This document shows positions 20,023-30,864 of a stretch of DNA of 64,000 nt, one piece after another. The notes below the pieces were generated by a model. It saw only the letters and a list, made by a program, of their open reading frames with translations, searched no databases and was not told where the DNA came from. The translations under genes and the position numbers were made by a program. The stretch is from Rhynchopus sp. YZ270_cl-10. Lineage: Eukaryota > Euglenozoa > Diplonemea > Diplonemida > Diplonemidae. Location of the stretch: NCBI GenBank assembly GCA_964035575.1, contig OZ037891.1, positions 248,001 through 312,000 of the forward strand, in the 5' to 3' direction. The stretch's first letter is position 1. The number at the start of each line of letters is the position of its first letter.

Positions 20023-20652
20023 CTACGCGAACGAGCGCGTGATGTTCAGTGCCGGAGAGTCGTTCACAGCGGAGCAACATGGCGGCTTTGTTCCTGTCCA
20101 CAGGTTGCACACAATCTCGGTGATCTGACTGGGGTCCTTAATTTCCTTCCCGTTTCCAACGAAGTACGGGGTGTAGGGGATGTGCTGCTTGGCCGTCTTT
20201 GCACCTGCAATGTTGATGAGGTCAGCGCCGTGGCTGCCAGACATGCATGTCTGGATCGACGACCAGTCAAGGCTCTGTGCCTCGGCACACTTCTGCATGT
20301 CGGCAGTCGCCTCCCTTGTGTTCTCCACACATTCGGCAAACGTCATGTACTTGATCACATCGTAGTTGGTGAGGTCCATCACACACGCCTCAGCCATGTT
20401 GGCCGAGCACTCAGTGGGGCCATGCTGGCACACAATCTCCCCGCTCTCGTTACGCGCGTTCCCGTACGGCACGTAGTCCCAGTTCATGATCGTCAGAATC
20501 CCGTCCCCCTTGAGTACTTTCATCACGGGGTCCATGGACTCCTTGCATCCGGGTCACATAGCCTCAGTGTACCAAGTCACGTTCGTCTTCTCCTGGGCGG
20601 AGACGGAGACAAACGCGAGGGACGCCAACACAACAGCCTGGAGGGTCTGCAT
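20023..20652 (-). CDS. GILT-family thiol reductase with in-frame UGA at the redox site (probable selenoprotein)
   Basis: Reading from the ATG at 20652 gives a signal peptide (MQTLQAVVLASLAFVSVSAQ), then TWYTEAM-UGA-PGC, then 173 more residues to TAG. The UGA (20554-20556, codon 33) sits exactly where GILT enzymes have the first cysteine of the CxxC active site, giving U33-P-G-C36. The GILT signature CQHG-x2-EC-x2-N-x4-C is complete at residues 75-90, and further paired cysteines are kept. GILT reduces protein disulfides in lysosomes; a selenolate would replace the attacking thiolate. UGA is a normal stop in neighbouring genes (PPR, EF-hand, LRR copy 1), so a changed code is unlikely. Without recoding, translation would have to begin at Met40, losing signal peptide and active site. 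No SECIS was identified by eye, which is the main uncertainty. An acceptor AG lies 24 nt before the ATG. Confidence 0.82.
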
Positions 20653-23342
20653 TATCGTGCAAAGGTTTTGTGGGTTCTGTGGAGTGATGTGGAGGGGTGT
20701 GGGGTGTGGTTCCACGGGAGAAGGAGTGGAAGTATGAGGAGGGGAAGTGGCGAAGCTCAGGAAGAGTCAATAATCTACACAAGACAACAATCCCATATTT
20801 GAACTACGTAACCTCGAGCAGCCCGGCTTCAGCCCAAATCACGAGAGCAATGGCATCGACACTGAGAACGATAAATGGCACTTTGGGAAGTGGAAAGATG
20901 AGGGATAAAGATTTTGTTTCCCTGAAGGTTTATGAAAAAGGAATACTTCTTTCTTTTTTTTCCATTTGTGCAATACATTACTGCAAGAAGTGGGGATGAA
21001 AGGTGGAAAGGGGTGAAATACTTAAGTCTGTATACTTTCAAATCAGAACAGAAACCATTTGAAAGAGGAACTTGAGTACAAAGGACAAGAACAGCAATAC
21101 ATGAACATGGGTAGCGAGGCGCGCGATAGTACACACAGTAAGGCAACCTATCACAAAAGAAACCACGAAACATTCACTCGGAATGCCTGTGGGTTTGGTT
21201 GTGGGTTTTCTGCCATTATCTTGAGGTCTCTTGCCCCTCGCCAGTCCAGAACATGAAAACAAAAGAAGAAAAAAAAAATAGAAACCGACTTCGGGATGAC
21301 GATAGTAAATAAGAAAATACACGTACTGCGCTAGCAACGTTTCCGTTTGTCCCCCCTCCCGCAAGCTGTTGCATACGTTTGCTTTTCCTTCACAGTGCTT
21401 TCTTGGTTTGTTGTCAAAAAAGAAAAACTTTTTGCACCTTCCATCGTTTCTATTTCTATTTGAATGTAATTCTGATGTATCAATAACAAAAAGGGGAGGG
21501 ACGGCAGACAGCAATCGTCATACCAGTACTAAAAAAGATAACCTAAACCTCACTGTAGTTTTAAGATGATTGAGACGTCTGTTTTTTTTTCTCTTTCTAA
21601 GAAAAGGTAGAGGTGTCCATCTGGATCTTGTCTATTGTTAAAGAAAAACACATTGATACTCATTAATGGGTGTATCAACAATGAGTAGACTCAGCAGATG
21701 CAAAGCACAAGGCATGCTTTCCCTGGGAGACATAAGAAGGCTTCCCAATCTACAAATAGAGCAGGTGTACCACCGGAGCGGCTCTGTGACGAAGAACCGT
21801 ACACCTTTCTGCAGACAGATGTCACGCAAAGCACGGAGTGTATTTGGTGTTTTTTATGTCAGATACGTGACTCATGGCACCAAAAAACGGGGGAGATGGA
21901 GATGAAGGGATTTACCGGGTTTTTTGACAAAGAAGAAAAAAAGGGAGTGTCTGGTGTTTCGAGTAGTACCTAAGATGTAGCTTCTACTGTGCTTTGTATT
22001 GATGTGTATGTTGTGACAACCACACGCATGCGTTATTGTAAAGGGCTAACAAAACTTACAAAATATCACATAAATGTTTTGAAGGGAATGCTTATTTGTT
22101 TTGTTATTTTCTTCTTCTTCTTCTCAATCATAACAAAGAGAAAAACACAGACAACCAGGTAACACCAAAAGGACACTGCCGCAATACAAGTCTCGCTTGT
22201 ATCATTCAATAACGATGTTGTTTGCGGCATGAGAGAAAGCAAAGGGGGAGAAAAGAGGGGGAGAAAATAGAACCCGGGTGGCATCAGTGTTCTGTGTAAA
22301 ATGAGAACTTCGTTTTTTTTTAGGGAAAAAATCTTCAAGGGCTTCTTCCTTAATTGAAGCGCAACTAAACATGGCATCGAATCGATGGTGAATTGCTACG
22401 ATGAATACAAAAAAAAAAGTAGTTCTCACACAGTGTGACACTTCGTCGGTTTCCAAACACATTTTGCAATTTTGAAAAAGAACAACGCAAGCTAGAACAT
22501 CAATTTAGTAAGAGACGGGGTTAGAGAGTTTGGGTTCACAGCACAACAATACCCTGATACAGACACGTAGGATGCCTGCACAGTTATTGGAGCTGTGGTC
22601 CAATCATGAAGTGAAAAAAAATGATCTAATATGGGGTGAACAAATTGCAAGATAAACAGAAACCTTTAAAATAAACAAAACAAAAAAAACAATGCATGCA
22701 AAACGGGTGAAATAACATAATCTACACAATCACAAAAAACCACACACCCCGTTTGAATAACATACTCCTGTACAGCGACACGTTGTGCCACATCAACTCA
22801 AGTGGTCTGCAGTTTTTTTATGCAGAGGACCGAATACAGGAAACTCCAAACTAGTGTAAGACTTGCGAAAGATAGATGAGGCAGAATACTCTTACCCAAT
22901 AAGAAGGTAAACATTCAAAACCCCGTATGTATATTATGGTGGTCATAATCACCATGCCAAAGACGGGTAAAGGAAATAGCAAACTATCGTCTGATACTCC
23001 TGTCTGAACAAAGGACAATCGCACACAAGCTGGCTTTCTCCTCCACCTCTGCTGAAGTCTTCCTTTTTGTGCACAAAATGGGAAGAGAGAGAAAAGCAAA
23101 GAAAAAAGAAACAAAAAAAAACGCCAACCCTCATTGCAAAGACTCGCCCACTCATGAACTGAAAGAAGGCAAAACTCTCTCTAGTGCTGCAGTGGAGTCG
23201 AGGGCAACTTGGGGCAGACGGCGGGGGGAACCACGTCACAAATACGTGGAACCAATACAAGGATGTAAGGCAGACGGCGAAGAAGGGTGTTGGGTGGGGG
23301 GGCCGTCTTTATTTAAGTAATATTCAGTAAGTGTGCACAGCT
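20653..23342. other. 2.7-kb intergenic stretch, no supported gene
   Basis: Upstream of GILT and downstream of the reductase gene. It contains A/T runs and scattered frames of 60-160 codons on both strands without domains. Around 23190-23330 the sequence becomes GC-richer and is probably the 3' untranslated region of the reductase gene. No repeat family identified here recurs in the window. Confidence 0.4.
20677..20705 (-). promoter_or_regulatory. Probable trans-splice acceptor of the GILT gene
   Basis: The minus strand reads CCCCCTCCACATCACTCCACAG, 24 bases upstream of the ATG at 20652. It supports that upstream ATG, and hence the UGA-containing frame, as the real start. Confidence 0.55.
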
Positions 23343-25337
23343 CTACATTTCAAAGGTTTCGTTGTGGACGTCAGCCTTCATCCCGTCGTGCTGTCCTGCA
23401 TACACTGACACAGCCTTCTTCGCTGCACCAGTCAGTGCATGTGGCCCACAGGTGAAAACTGCCAAACTCTCAAAACCCGTTGGGTCACCTAAACCTTCAA
23501 GGACCTTCTCCATTGCAGGCCTCCCGTACTTGATTTTGCTGCTGAGCACTCCAAAGTCGTTGTTGTTTCCGTTCACATCCCCTGTGTAGTGGATCTGCAG
23601 GTCCAGGTCGGACATGGCATTGACGCACGAGATAAGCTCATCTGCAAGGAGCTCAAGAAGCTCGGCGTCACGCACTGCCCACACAAGGGTCACCCTGTGC
23701 TGCATTGCCTGTCCCTCCACCTCCAGTTCTTGGGGTTCTCTGCTCCGTGCACGCAGGTAGTTCAGTGCAGCAACCAACGGTGCGACACCCACACCACCGC
23801 CAACAAGCAGCACTCTGTCGTAGTTGAGCAGGTCCATCGAGGCAGCACCGCAGGGCTCAGACACACGCAGCAGCGAACCTGCCTGCAGGTCTTGGATCAT
23901 CTTGTCCGTCGACGTTCCTTTCCCCACATTCTTCACAATAAGAGAGAAGCCACATGTCTCAGGGAGCACACGCATCACAGAGAACGGGTGCGACTGCAGC
24001 ATGTTCGACTTGACACGCACCCTGACGTACATTCCTGGGAAGATGTCACGGAAGTTGAAGATGGAATCTTTTGCGGGCAGAACTGCAGGAGCAACAACCA
24101 TCTTGGAGTATGCCTGCGAAGGGCTGTCGTCCTTGGACACCACTGTGTAGTAGGGCACGATGAAGTTGCGCACAATCCTCTGTGCAGTCAGGGAGATCAC
24201 TCCCGGGATCAGGAACACTGCTGTGGACGGGACGTGGATGATGGCGAAGACGAGGACCAACGGAGTGAAGCACCAATGCGCCATCAGGAAGATGTGGTAC
24301 GCACCCCTACGCACAGGTGGCATGGACGTCGCACACAGCGCAAACAGAAAGACAATGGCAAGCGTTCCTGCAAGGTTGTTCACTTCGTCGCCATCCCAGT
24401 CAAATGCGCTTTCCCCGTCCACAATGTACGCAATACCGTGCAGCATCCCGACTGCCATGAACAGACACCCGATGATGCCGTGGAAGAACACAACCTTCTC
24501 GTGAGGCATCCCAAAGCAGATCCAGATCCAGCTCTGCCTCCCAGACGGCATCGAGAGGGTCATTCCCAAGAACAGCTGCGCAACCCTGCCAAGGGACACC
24601 TTACCGTCCTCCTCTGCAAAGAAGAAGCACACCGCCGCCACTGCCCACATCACTCCCACCACGTAGACACCCACTCCCTTCACCAGCAGCCTTCCCAGGA
24701 AGCGTGGTGCCTCAAACGCATCGCGGCAGCACAGCTTTGCCAGCACCGCAAAGATCGCAGGCAGCAGCAGCAGCACCAAAGCGAGGATCAGGAACACCAC
24801 AACGACCCCCTCATCATCATCATCCTCTGCAGGAGTGGGCTCCGTCACAGTCAGAAGAATTGTTGCATTGGACTTGTTCGTGTGCTGGGCACTGATGTCG
24901 AGGTTCGGCCCAATGCTCCACATGATTGGTGTGGTGCCAAGAACGAGCACTCTGTCCACAGAGTCACCAGTATTCAGCAGACGTGTCATCGTGTAGGTCG
25001 TCTTCCCGTTGTTTGTGGTGGAGGTGATGCTGTTCAGGTTCTGCACTGCGTCGCGTGGTGGTTGGAACTGCCCCGTAGAGTGAGCATCCTCACACGATCC
25101 AGGCGTGCTTGTGGAGCAGGTGATGGTGTCTGCGTCACTCATGCTTGAGCCAAAGGCAACCGCACACCACTTATCAAAGTCGCAGATCAGCGAGATCGAC
25201 ATCATGTTGCCGTCACTGCTGAGCGACCACTCAAACGACAGTTCGCTTGTAGGAGTCAATGACTGCACAAAACCTGACACTGGCAGAACTGATGCCATGA
25301 AAAGAGCAAGAAACGGCAGCATCATGTTGGTATGCAT
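23343..25337 (-). CDS. DOMON-ferric reductase / NOX-like flavocytochrome
   Basis: 664 residues from the ATG at 25337, nine bases after an acceptor-like CATTGCAG. Signal peptide 1-23; an extracellular DOMON-like domain about 30-165 (SLSSDGNMMSISLICDFDKW, CAVAFGSSMSDAD); a membrane helix 178-201 after an acidic stretch; then the ferric-reductase transmembrane core. Haem-ligand histidines are spaced as expected: His286/His300 and His354/His368, both H-x13-H. The cytosolic half has the FAD motif HPFSV (450-454), the NAD(P)H motif GGGVGVAPL (513-521) and a C-terminal CGPHAL. It would move electrons from NAD(P)H through FAD and two haems across a membrane to Fe(III)/Cu(II) or oxygen, with the DOMON domain as a likely extra haem or ligand site. 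No EF-hands are present, unlike calcium-gated NOX enzymes. Stop TAG. Confidence 0.92.
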   Translation of the reverse strand: MHTNMMLPFLALFMASVLPVSGFVQSLTPTSELSFEWSLSSDGNMMSISLICDFDKWCAVAFGSSMSDADTITCSTSTPGSCEDAHSTGQFQPPRDAVQNLNSITSTTNNGKTTYTMTRLLNTGDSVDRVLVLGTTPIMWSIGPNLDISAQHTNKSNATILLTVTEPTPAEDDDDEGVVVVFLILALVLLLLPAIFAVLAKLCCRDAFEAPRFLGRLLVKGVGVYVVGVMWAVAAVCFFFAEEDGKVSLGRVAQLFLGMTLSMPSGRQSWIWICFGMPHEKVVFFHGIIGCLFMAVGMLHGIAYIVDGESAFDWDGDEVNNLAGTLAIVFLFALCATSMPPVRRGAYHIFLMAHWCFTPLVLVFAIIHVPSTAVFLIPGVISLTAQRIVRNFIVPYYTVVSKDDSPSQAYSKMVVAPAVLPAKDSIFNFRDIFPGMYVRVRVKSNMLQSHPFSVMRVLPETCGFSLIVKNVGKGTSTDKMIQDLQAGSLLRVSEPCGAASMDLLNYDRVLLVGGGVGVAPLVAALNYLRARSREPQELEVEGQAMQHRVTLVWAVRDAELLELLADELISCVNAMSDLDLQIHYTGDVNGNNNDFGVLSSKIKYGRPAMEKVLEGLGDPTGFESLAVFTCGPHALTGAAKKAVSVYAGQHDGMKADVHNETFEM

Positions 25338-25346
25338 GGGAAATTC

Positions 25347-25365
25347 CTGCAATGGTGTGTGAGGG
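25347..25365 (-). promoter_or_regulatory. Probable trans-splice acceptor of the DOMON-reductase gene
   Basis: The minus strand reads CACCCTCACACACCATTGCAG, with the AG nine bases before the chosen ATG at 25337. It argues against the longer non-ATG frame that begins upstream of it. Confidence 0.55.
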
Positions 25366-25705
25366 TGAGGGGGAGGCCGAGGGGATCCAAAAAAATGCGA
25401 AAAGATGTTGCGTGCAGGGTCGGTGGAAAAGGGGATCTTTTTTTTTGTTGTTGCTGCTGCTTCGTTCTTTATGTTTTATTGTTTCTTTTGCTTCTATTTG
25501 TTTTCTGGTCTAACCCCCTCCCCCTTCCCTTCCCCCTCTAGACGAATTAAAAGGCAGTACGTCTTTACTAAAGTAACGTCAAAAAATAAAGGGGTTTGTG
25601 TGGGGGTGAGTATCTATGGGAGGGTAAATTCAAATCTTTGGTAAGAAGCACACCACGCTTGCTTAGCAAACATAAAGAAGAAGAAAGGGGGGAAGAGCTT
25701 GAAAA

Positions 25706-25740
25706 AGATGAATGTGCCTCTCGTGCACATATCTTGAAAA
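25706..25740 (+). repeat. Stem-loop repeat, family G copy
   Basis: ATGTGC and GCACAT pair around the loop CTCTCGT. The same layout is at 7822-7855 (AATGTGCCTCTCGTGCACA). The loop is identical to that of family B while the stem sequence is different. Confidence 0.7.
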
Positions 25741-25892
25741 ATAGGGTATTTTTCCTTTTTTTGATATAATTCTTGGAGTAGTGTAGTTGCCTCGGTTGTG
25801 TTGCCACAGTTGTGCAATTTCCACTTTCCAATTTTTATTTTTTATTTTTTTGAAATAGTTAGGTTTTGCTGTGTTGTATGTTTGTGTAGCAG

Positions 25893-25988
25893 TACATGAC
25901 GGTGAAGTAAGTTACATTACATATGAAAAACCGTTACATATAAATTACATGTAACTTCACGTAATGTAACTTACTTCACCGTCGTGTA
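25893..25988. mobile_element. Foldback MITE, about 96 bp
   Basis: The first 28 bp (TACATGACGGTGAAGTAAGT...) are repeated in inverse at the end with one mismatch (...ACTTACTTCACCGTCGTGTA), and the interior holds a second, shorter inverted motif (TGAAGTTACATG-like). This is a small non-autonomous palindromic transposon. No target duplication is clear. Confidence 0.75.
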
Positions 25989-26247
25989 AAGGGAGAAGGG
26001 GGGGCACCCCTCATGTCAAAAAAAGGGGGGGGGGTAATATTTCTGCACAATAAAAAGCATAATGAATGTAGCTCTCACGTGTACATACATCCAAAGGTTG
26101 TTGAAAAAAAGGGCAAACCAAAACAATCCAAAGGGGAACTGCGAAAACAAACACAAAAAAAAAAAAGAAGAAGAATAAAGACACCGATGAACAGCAGAAG
26201 CTGACATCCTTTTTGCTCTTATCTCTATCTCTGTCATCACATCAGGT

Positions 26248-26784
26248 TCACCTCCCTTCTTGCCCTTCCGGGTTCTTATTGAATTGCAGCATGTTTCTAA
26301 AGTCTTCCAGACTAATGCGTCCGTCACCATCAACGTCGGCAGTTTTGATAAGAACATCCATGTCTTCTTTTGTCATTTCTCCGTACCCCATACGCGACAT
26401 AATGCCTTTCAGCACAGCTGTGTCGACATGCCCTGTGTCCTGTGGGTCGTACACTTTGAAGGCTTCCTTCACGGGATCAAAGTTTGTGATGTTGTTGCTG
26501 TCCAGAAGACTCCACAATGTGTCGACCGTAAAGTTTGGCTCGGAAATCAAAAATCTGTACTCCTTGTTGGTCATTTGTGGATAGAAGGCGCCAAGTCGTG
26601 CCTTCAGGTCTTTCGGTCGAAGTACACCCTTTCCTTGCACATCAAAAAAGGCAAACGCACTTTCCACCTCCTCACGTGTTATACGCACACCAACCTGGTC
26701 AGATTTACCCTTCTGATCACCCTTCTTGACGTTAAATTTTGGGTACGGAATGGGAGAAGAAGCATCACGGTCTTGGGACTCCAT
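26248..26784 (-). CDS. EF-hand calcium-binding protein (calmodulin/centrin-like)
   Basis: 178 residues from the ATG at 26784; upstream in-frame sequence belongs to a family D repeat and is not coding. The N-terminal 35 residues are charged and unstructured. Four EF-hand positions can be traced: loop 1 at 48-59 (DVQGKGVLRPKD, partly degenerate), the second lost, loop 3 at 113-124 (DPQDTGHVDTAV, lacking the final acidic residue) and loop 4 at 150-161 (DVDGDGRISLED, canonical). It therefore probably binds one calcium ion firmly. Similar four-hand proteins serve as calcium sensors in the cytoskeleton or flagellum, but the target is unknown. Stop TGA. Confidence 0.88.
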   Translation of the reverse strand: MESQDRDASSPIPYPKFNVKKGDQKGKSDQVGVRITREEVESAFAFFDVQGKGVLRPKDLKARLGAFYPQMTNKEYRFLISEPNFTVDTLWSLLDSNNITNFDPVKEAFKVYDPQDTGHVDTAVLKGIMSRMGYGEMTKEDMDVLIKTADVDGDGRISLEDFRNMLQFNKNPEGQEGR

Positions 26785-26861
26785 TATTTTTTTTTCTAGT
26801 GTGTTTTTTTTTCTTTTGCTGATAAAAGGTTTTGGGTAAGGTTTAAAAAAAAGAAAGTGAA

Positions 26862-27030
26862 GTTGATAGTGCAAACGCCTCTGGGACGCAGGCACTGGCA
26901 CTCCGTGGGTTATCGAACCCCGGAGTGTTGCGCTTGGGATTGGTTTACAGGGAAGCTGTAAGCAGGTATACATTCATTACCCCACCCTGACCGGGAAGGG
27001 GGGACAACATGATTTAAAGATTCAAGAAAA
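26862..27030 (+). repeat. Family D SINE-like repeat, copy 2
   Basis: Nearly identical to 7637-7806, with the same hairpin (CACTCCG, GGGTT loop AACCC, CGGAGTG) and the same tail. Located 80 bp upstream of the EF-hand gene start, on the opposite strand. Confidence 0.8.
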
Positions 27031-27604
27031 GCACGTGTTTTAGCACACAACACTGGGCGTCTGCTGAATCCAATGAGCGCTGGGGCGCCGACGGAACGGA
27101 GGGAGTGCACACGATCCTTTTTCACACCCGGGAATGGGGCGCGGCGGAGTTTCGCTGTTAAAGCCCGCATGTTGGTCTTGACGATGAGCCAAAGAAATGA
27201 TAAAAATTTCAAAAGGAAAGAATTTTTTTTTGTACGAGGTAGAGAGGGCCAAGAAGCGCTGAAAGAATGGGTGAAGGAAGGTTCCCTTGAAGAGGGGCAA
27301 ATAGAACAGGATTTTTCCGGTAATGTGCGACTCGGAAAAATATAATAAGAAGGCTAATTATGGGCAAAGGGTTTTGTCAAGGTTGTACGGTAAACCTGAC
27401 CTTACACTTAAATTGTGTTACGGAGGGGGCCTATATTGACATGTCCTTGACAGGTGTTTCAGGAACACCATTAAACGTCTTTGATTTACTTTTTTGTACG
27501 AGATTTTGTACGAGTACCTACTTGGTTGTAGAAGGGAGGGTGAATGGACATCGCTATTGCATGCATCTAAAGGGGGAAGGGGGGGGAAAGAAAGAAAAGC
27601 TTAT

Positions 27605-27640
27605 AAGATGACCCTAAGCCTCTCGTGCTTAGTCATCTTG
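27605..27640 (+). repeat. Stem-loop repeat, family B copy 3
   Basis: AAGATGACCCTAAGC and GCTTAGTCATCTT around CTCTCGT; the best-paired copy, with 13 bp and a single mismatch or bulge. Confidence 0.82.
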
Positions 27641-28384
27641 AAGAAAGTTTTGAGAGATAAAGAATTGTGTCAATGCGCGCACACAGACACTTCTAACGAA
27701 AGAATCTGGTTATCATGAAGGTCATGTGTACAACCTTATACGTATTTTTGGAGAAAAGTCAAAAATGAAGAGGGTATTTTTGGGTAAGAAATCCTCCTTT
27801 TTAATTTACCCCCTTTTTTTCCAAACTTTTCTTGGGAGAACGAAAAAAGAAGAAACAAAATTTCCAGCACAGCTCTCCTCTTCAAACACACGGTATAGGT
27901 TCTGACAACATGGGCAACTATGAGAAATACACAAACAAATGCGCAACATCTTTGATGACAGGCTTCGCTTTGAGGAATACGTCAAATAATGAAATAAAGC
28001 ACAACATCAAACTGTAGGAACAAAACGAAGAGAATAGTTACGATGAACCTAACCCTCACACCACACCTACACTACACTAAAGGGCCATATTCTGCGCAAG
28101 AATTACCCTCACTAGGCATTACCACACCACACCTATACTACACTACCCACCAAATACAGAGCAAGCCGGACACGTCTACACACATCCTGCATAATAGTCT
28201 CTGACGTACTACCTACACCTGCTTTTCGAGCACACAGTGAATTGGGCAGTATCCCGTTCAGGGATTACTCATTACTAACTTCTTAAAACCCACACAGATG
28301 AGGGCAAATTCTGTGTGGCACCTTCCTGTCTCTCTCCTGATAGTTTGCAGTGGAAACCTCGCCATGTTTCAGTATAAATGGCGT

Positions 28385-30864
28385 TTATGTGCTTTCGTCA
28401 TCTGAGGACGGCACCGACAGACCAAACGGCTCATTGGTGCGGTGCTGGGCCTGCTTGTTGCTTGGCGACCGTCGTCTTGTGTGTTCTTCTATAAGCGAGC
28501 GTGAACTGCCGCAGCGTCCAAGCTCAGAGTTCTGCTCCTTCATCAGAAAAGAGAGCTTCCGCTTTGCGGCCCGCGCCTCGAGCAGTGCATCCTGAAGCTT
28601 GAGCACCTTTGCACGCAGGGCTCTGTTGCGTGGTGTCTCCTCATCGCCGGAGCTCCTATTTTGGGTGAAATGAATGTGAAAAAAGCATTCAGATTACTTG
28701 TAGAAAGATTGTTTCATATACATTCTTTTTCTAATGAAAAGAAGGTACAGAGGGTGCTAAAGAAGTACCCTTGCTTTTTTTTGTAGAAAGAAAAAAATAA
28801 TGAACGCCTCGTCATTTGTTTAGTTGGCACGCTACCCACGTCAAATACGCACAATATTAAAAAAGGGCCCAGTAACTAGCGAATGTTGCCTGAGTATTGA
28901 AAAAAGGGTGTTTACATACACATCCGATAGCACCGACGGAGCTGGGGAAGGAACTGCCACCTCTAGCGGTTCTGGCGATCGCGATGGTGACGGTGGCATT
29001 ACCACACACAGTGGCACGTCGTCGTTGTCATCATTGGTTTCACCAGCAAGACTGAACTGGACAGAGACACGACGGTGCTGCTGCTCCCCACTGCCTTCAC
29101 CAAAGGGCAGCAGGTCAACACTTTGTGTACGTTCCTTCTCCTTCTCCTTTTCCTTCTCCTCCTTCTCAGGCACGACGCTTGGACGCTTCAGCACCCCTGT
29201 TGTGCGTCTCTTTGTCTCCTCTATGTCCGCTGTGTGCAGCTCTTCTTCAATCTCTCTGCGGACCCCCTTTAGGCCTGCTGCACCTACACGTTTGTAGACG
29301 TATTTCTGTTGCGTATCTAGCGGCGCTGCTGCCCTTGCGAGGACGTATGTTTCATTATATAGGTTTGTTGCACGCAGGGTGTCTGCTGACGCAGGGCAGG
29401 GCTTGTCCACACGACGTCCTGGGCCTGTGTATGGACGCCAGAGTGTGACGGTGTTGCCTTCGTGCCCCACTGCAAGAACCTCAGAGGAAAGGATCCGGAT
29501 GACATTCGGCCACGACGAGAGCAGCAGTGTCGACACATTCTCGCCGCTCGCGATGTTCCACACCCTAACCGTGCCGTTGATAGAGCAGGAGTACATACAC
29601 CCAGCATGGGTCTCAAATTTGCGCACAATCCCACGGTGTCCCCGATACGTCATGATAGGTTCAGACGGAGAGGATGAAGGAGCATCCCACTGCCTTATCG
29701 AAGCGTCGAATGAGGAGGTAAACAGTTTGTCCTCTGAGACATCGTATCTGTGGGGTTTTATGTATTGTTGATTTTTGCTTTTCCCCAAAATTTTCAAATT
29801 TTCTAAACTTTTGATGTACTACTGATACTATCAAAAGATAGCATATTTTTTCACAGCATCCTTAAAAAAGACCTCTTAAAACCTAAATTTTGAAACATAA
29901 TATTATCATACTTAACACAACTAACAAGAGCAGAGTGGGCAACAATGCAGGCAACCTCCTTTCCTACACGGGTGTCCCAGAGCTTGACAAGCCCTGTTCT
30001 CCCTCCCGTGAAGAAGGTGTTGTGTGTACCGGGGGTGATGCTGACAGCTGCCGTGGTGTCGCTGACTTTGAGGATGCATTTGTTGCGCTCGATGTCGAAG
30101 ACGCGCATGCGGTTGTCTTCTGAGGCGATGCAGACTTCGTTTTCTACATCTCGCATAGGCGCCACACCGAACAAAGCTGCTTCAGACTGCGCAGCTTTGG
30201 CAGACAACACCCCACTACGCCCCAACTGCACCTCCTTTGTCCACGTCTCCGTGTTCCATACCACACACCTCCCATCCCTCCCCCCCGAAAACAAAAACCT
30301 CCCACTCAAACTCCGCTGCAAATCCACAATCTCCTTCTTATGTCCCGCCAGGCATGCGATCTTTGAAGTGCCGTACACTTCCTCCCCACCCCTTTCATAG
30401 CGGAGCGCCTTCGCGCGGGAAGGGCCAGCGCAGAAGCAGGAGGAAAAGCAAGAAGGGGTATGGGCGGTATCGCTTGCAGGTTTGAGCTTTCGGACAGATA
30501 TTTTGAGTGAAGCGCCCCCAGCAGTCGCAATGGTTGCGCTCATCGGAAAGGTTTCTAAGGCACGCACCTCTCCTTCTTCATCCCAAGAACCTACCGCAAC
30601 ATTTCGTTTGTCCTTTGTACGTCCCCCGCGGAGGAGGGAGAGCACCCGTTGTGGGTTGGTTGTGTCTTGCGCAAGGCAGGCGTCGCTCTTGCAGGGTGGA
30701 AGTGGTTGTGGTGGTGGCTGTGCGGCTGGTGTAGACTCACGCCTCTGTATATCCGCCGCCGCCTTCGCACGTCGCCCCTTCGCTCCAGGACGCAATGGAT
30801 TAAATAAATCCAAAATCCGTTTCGACCGCGACCCTAACACCTCTTCCTCTTGCTGTCCAGACAT
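28385..30864 (-). CDS. Three-exon WD40-repeat protein with C-terminal coiled coil
   Basis: Exons 30864-29912, 29747-28920 and 28655-28385 join in phase to 683 residues (donors AA|GTATGA and GT|GTATGT; acceptors CCCACAG and AAAATAG). A basic, low-complexity N-terminus of about 170 residues is followed by WD repeats: GRFLFSGGRDGRCVVWN, ENEVCIASEDNRMRVFDI, HNTFFTGGRTGLVKLWD, then across the first intron DKLFTSSFDASIRQWD, and GCMYSCSINGTVRVWN. After the propeller come an acidic/Lys-Glu stretch and a coiled coil encoded mainly by exon 3 (RALRAKVLKLQDALLEARAA). WD proteins act as scaffolds; no specific family is recognised. The third exon alone would look like an unconnected small frame. Intron 1 is AT-rich, intron 2 about 260 bp. 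Confidence 0.88.

Larger units (their letters stand above)
25338..26247. other. Intergenic with palindromic MITE
   Basis: Pyrimidine tracts upstream of the reductase gene, a CTCTCGTGCAC stem-loop at about 25706-25740, and a foldback element at 25893-25988. No gene is seen. Confidence 0.5.
26785..28384. other. Intergenic with family D and B repeats
   Basis: Contains the second family D copy, a family B stem-loop at 27605-27639, and an AACCTAACCCTCACACCACAC stretch at 28040-28150 with the near-repeat CACACCACACCTAxACTACACTA twice. No gene is supported. Confidence 0.45.

Noticed and set aside
23589-25148. 519-codon plus-strand frame opposite the reductase gene
   Set aside because: It is the shadow of the minus-strand reductase; its composition (His/Arg/Gln-rich) is typical of antisense frames of GC-rich genes.
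26785-26973. N-terminal extension of the EF-hand protein upstream of Met at 26784
   Set aside because: The extension translates the family D repeat and an A/T-rich leader, so it is untranslated sequence.
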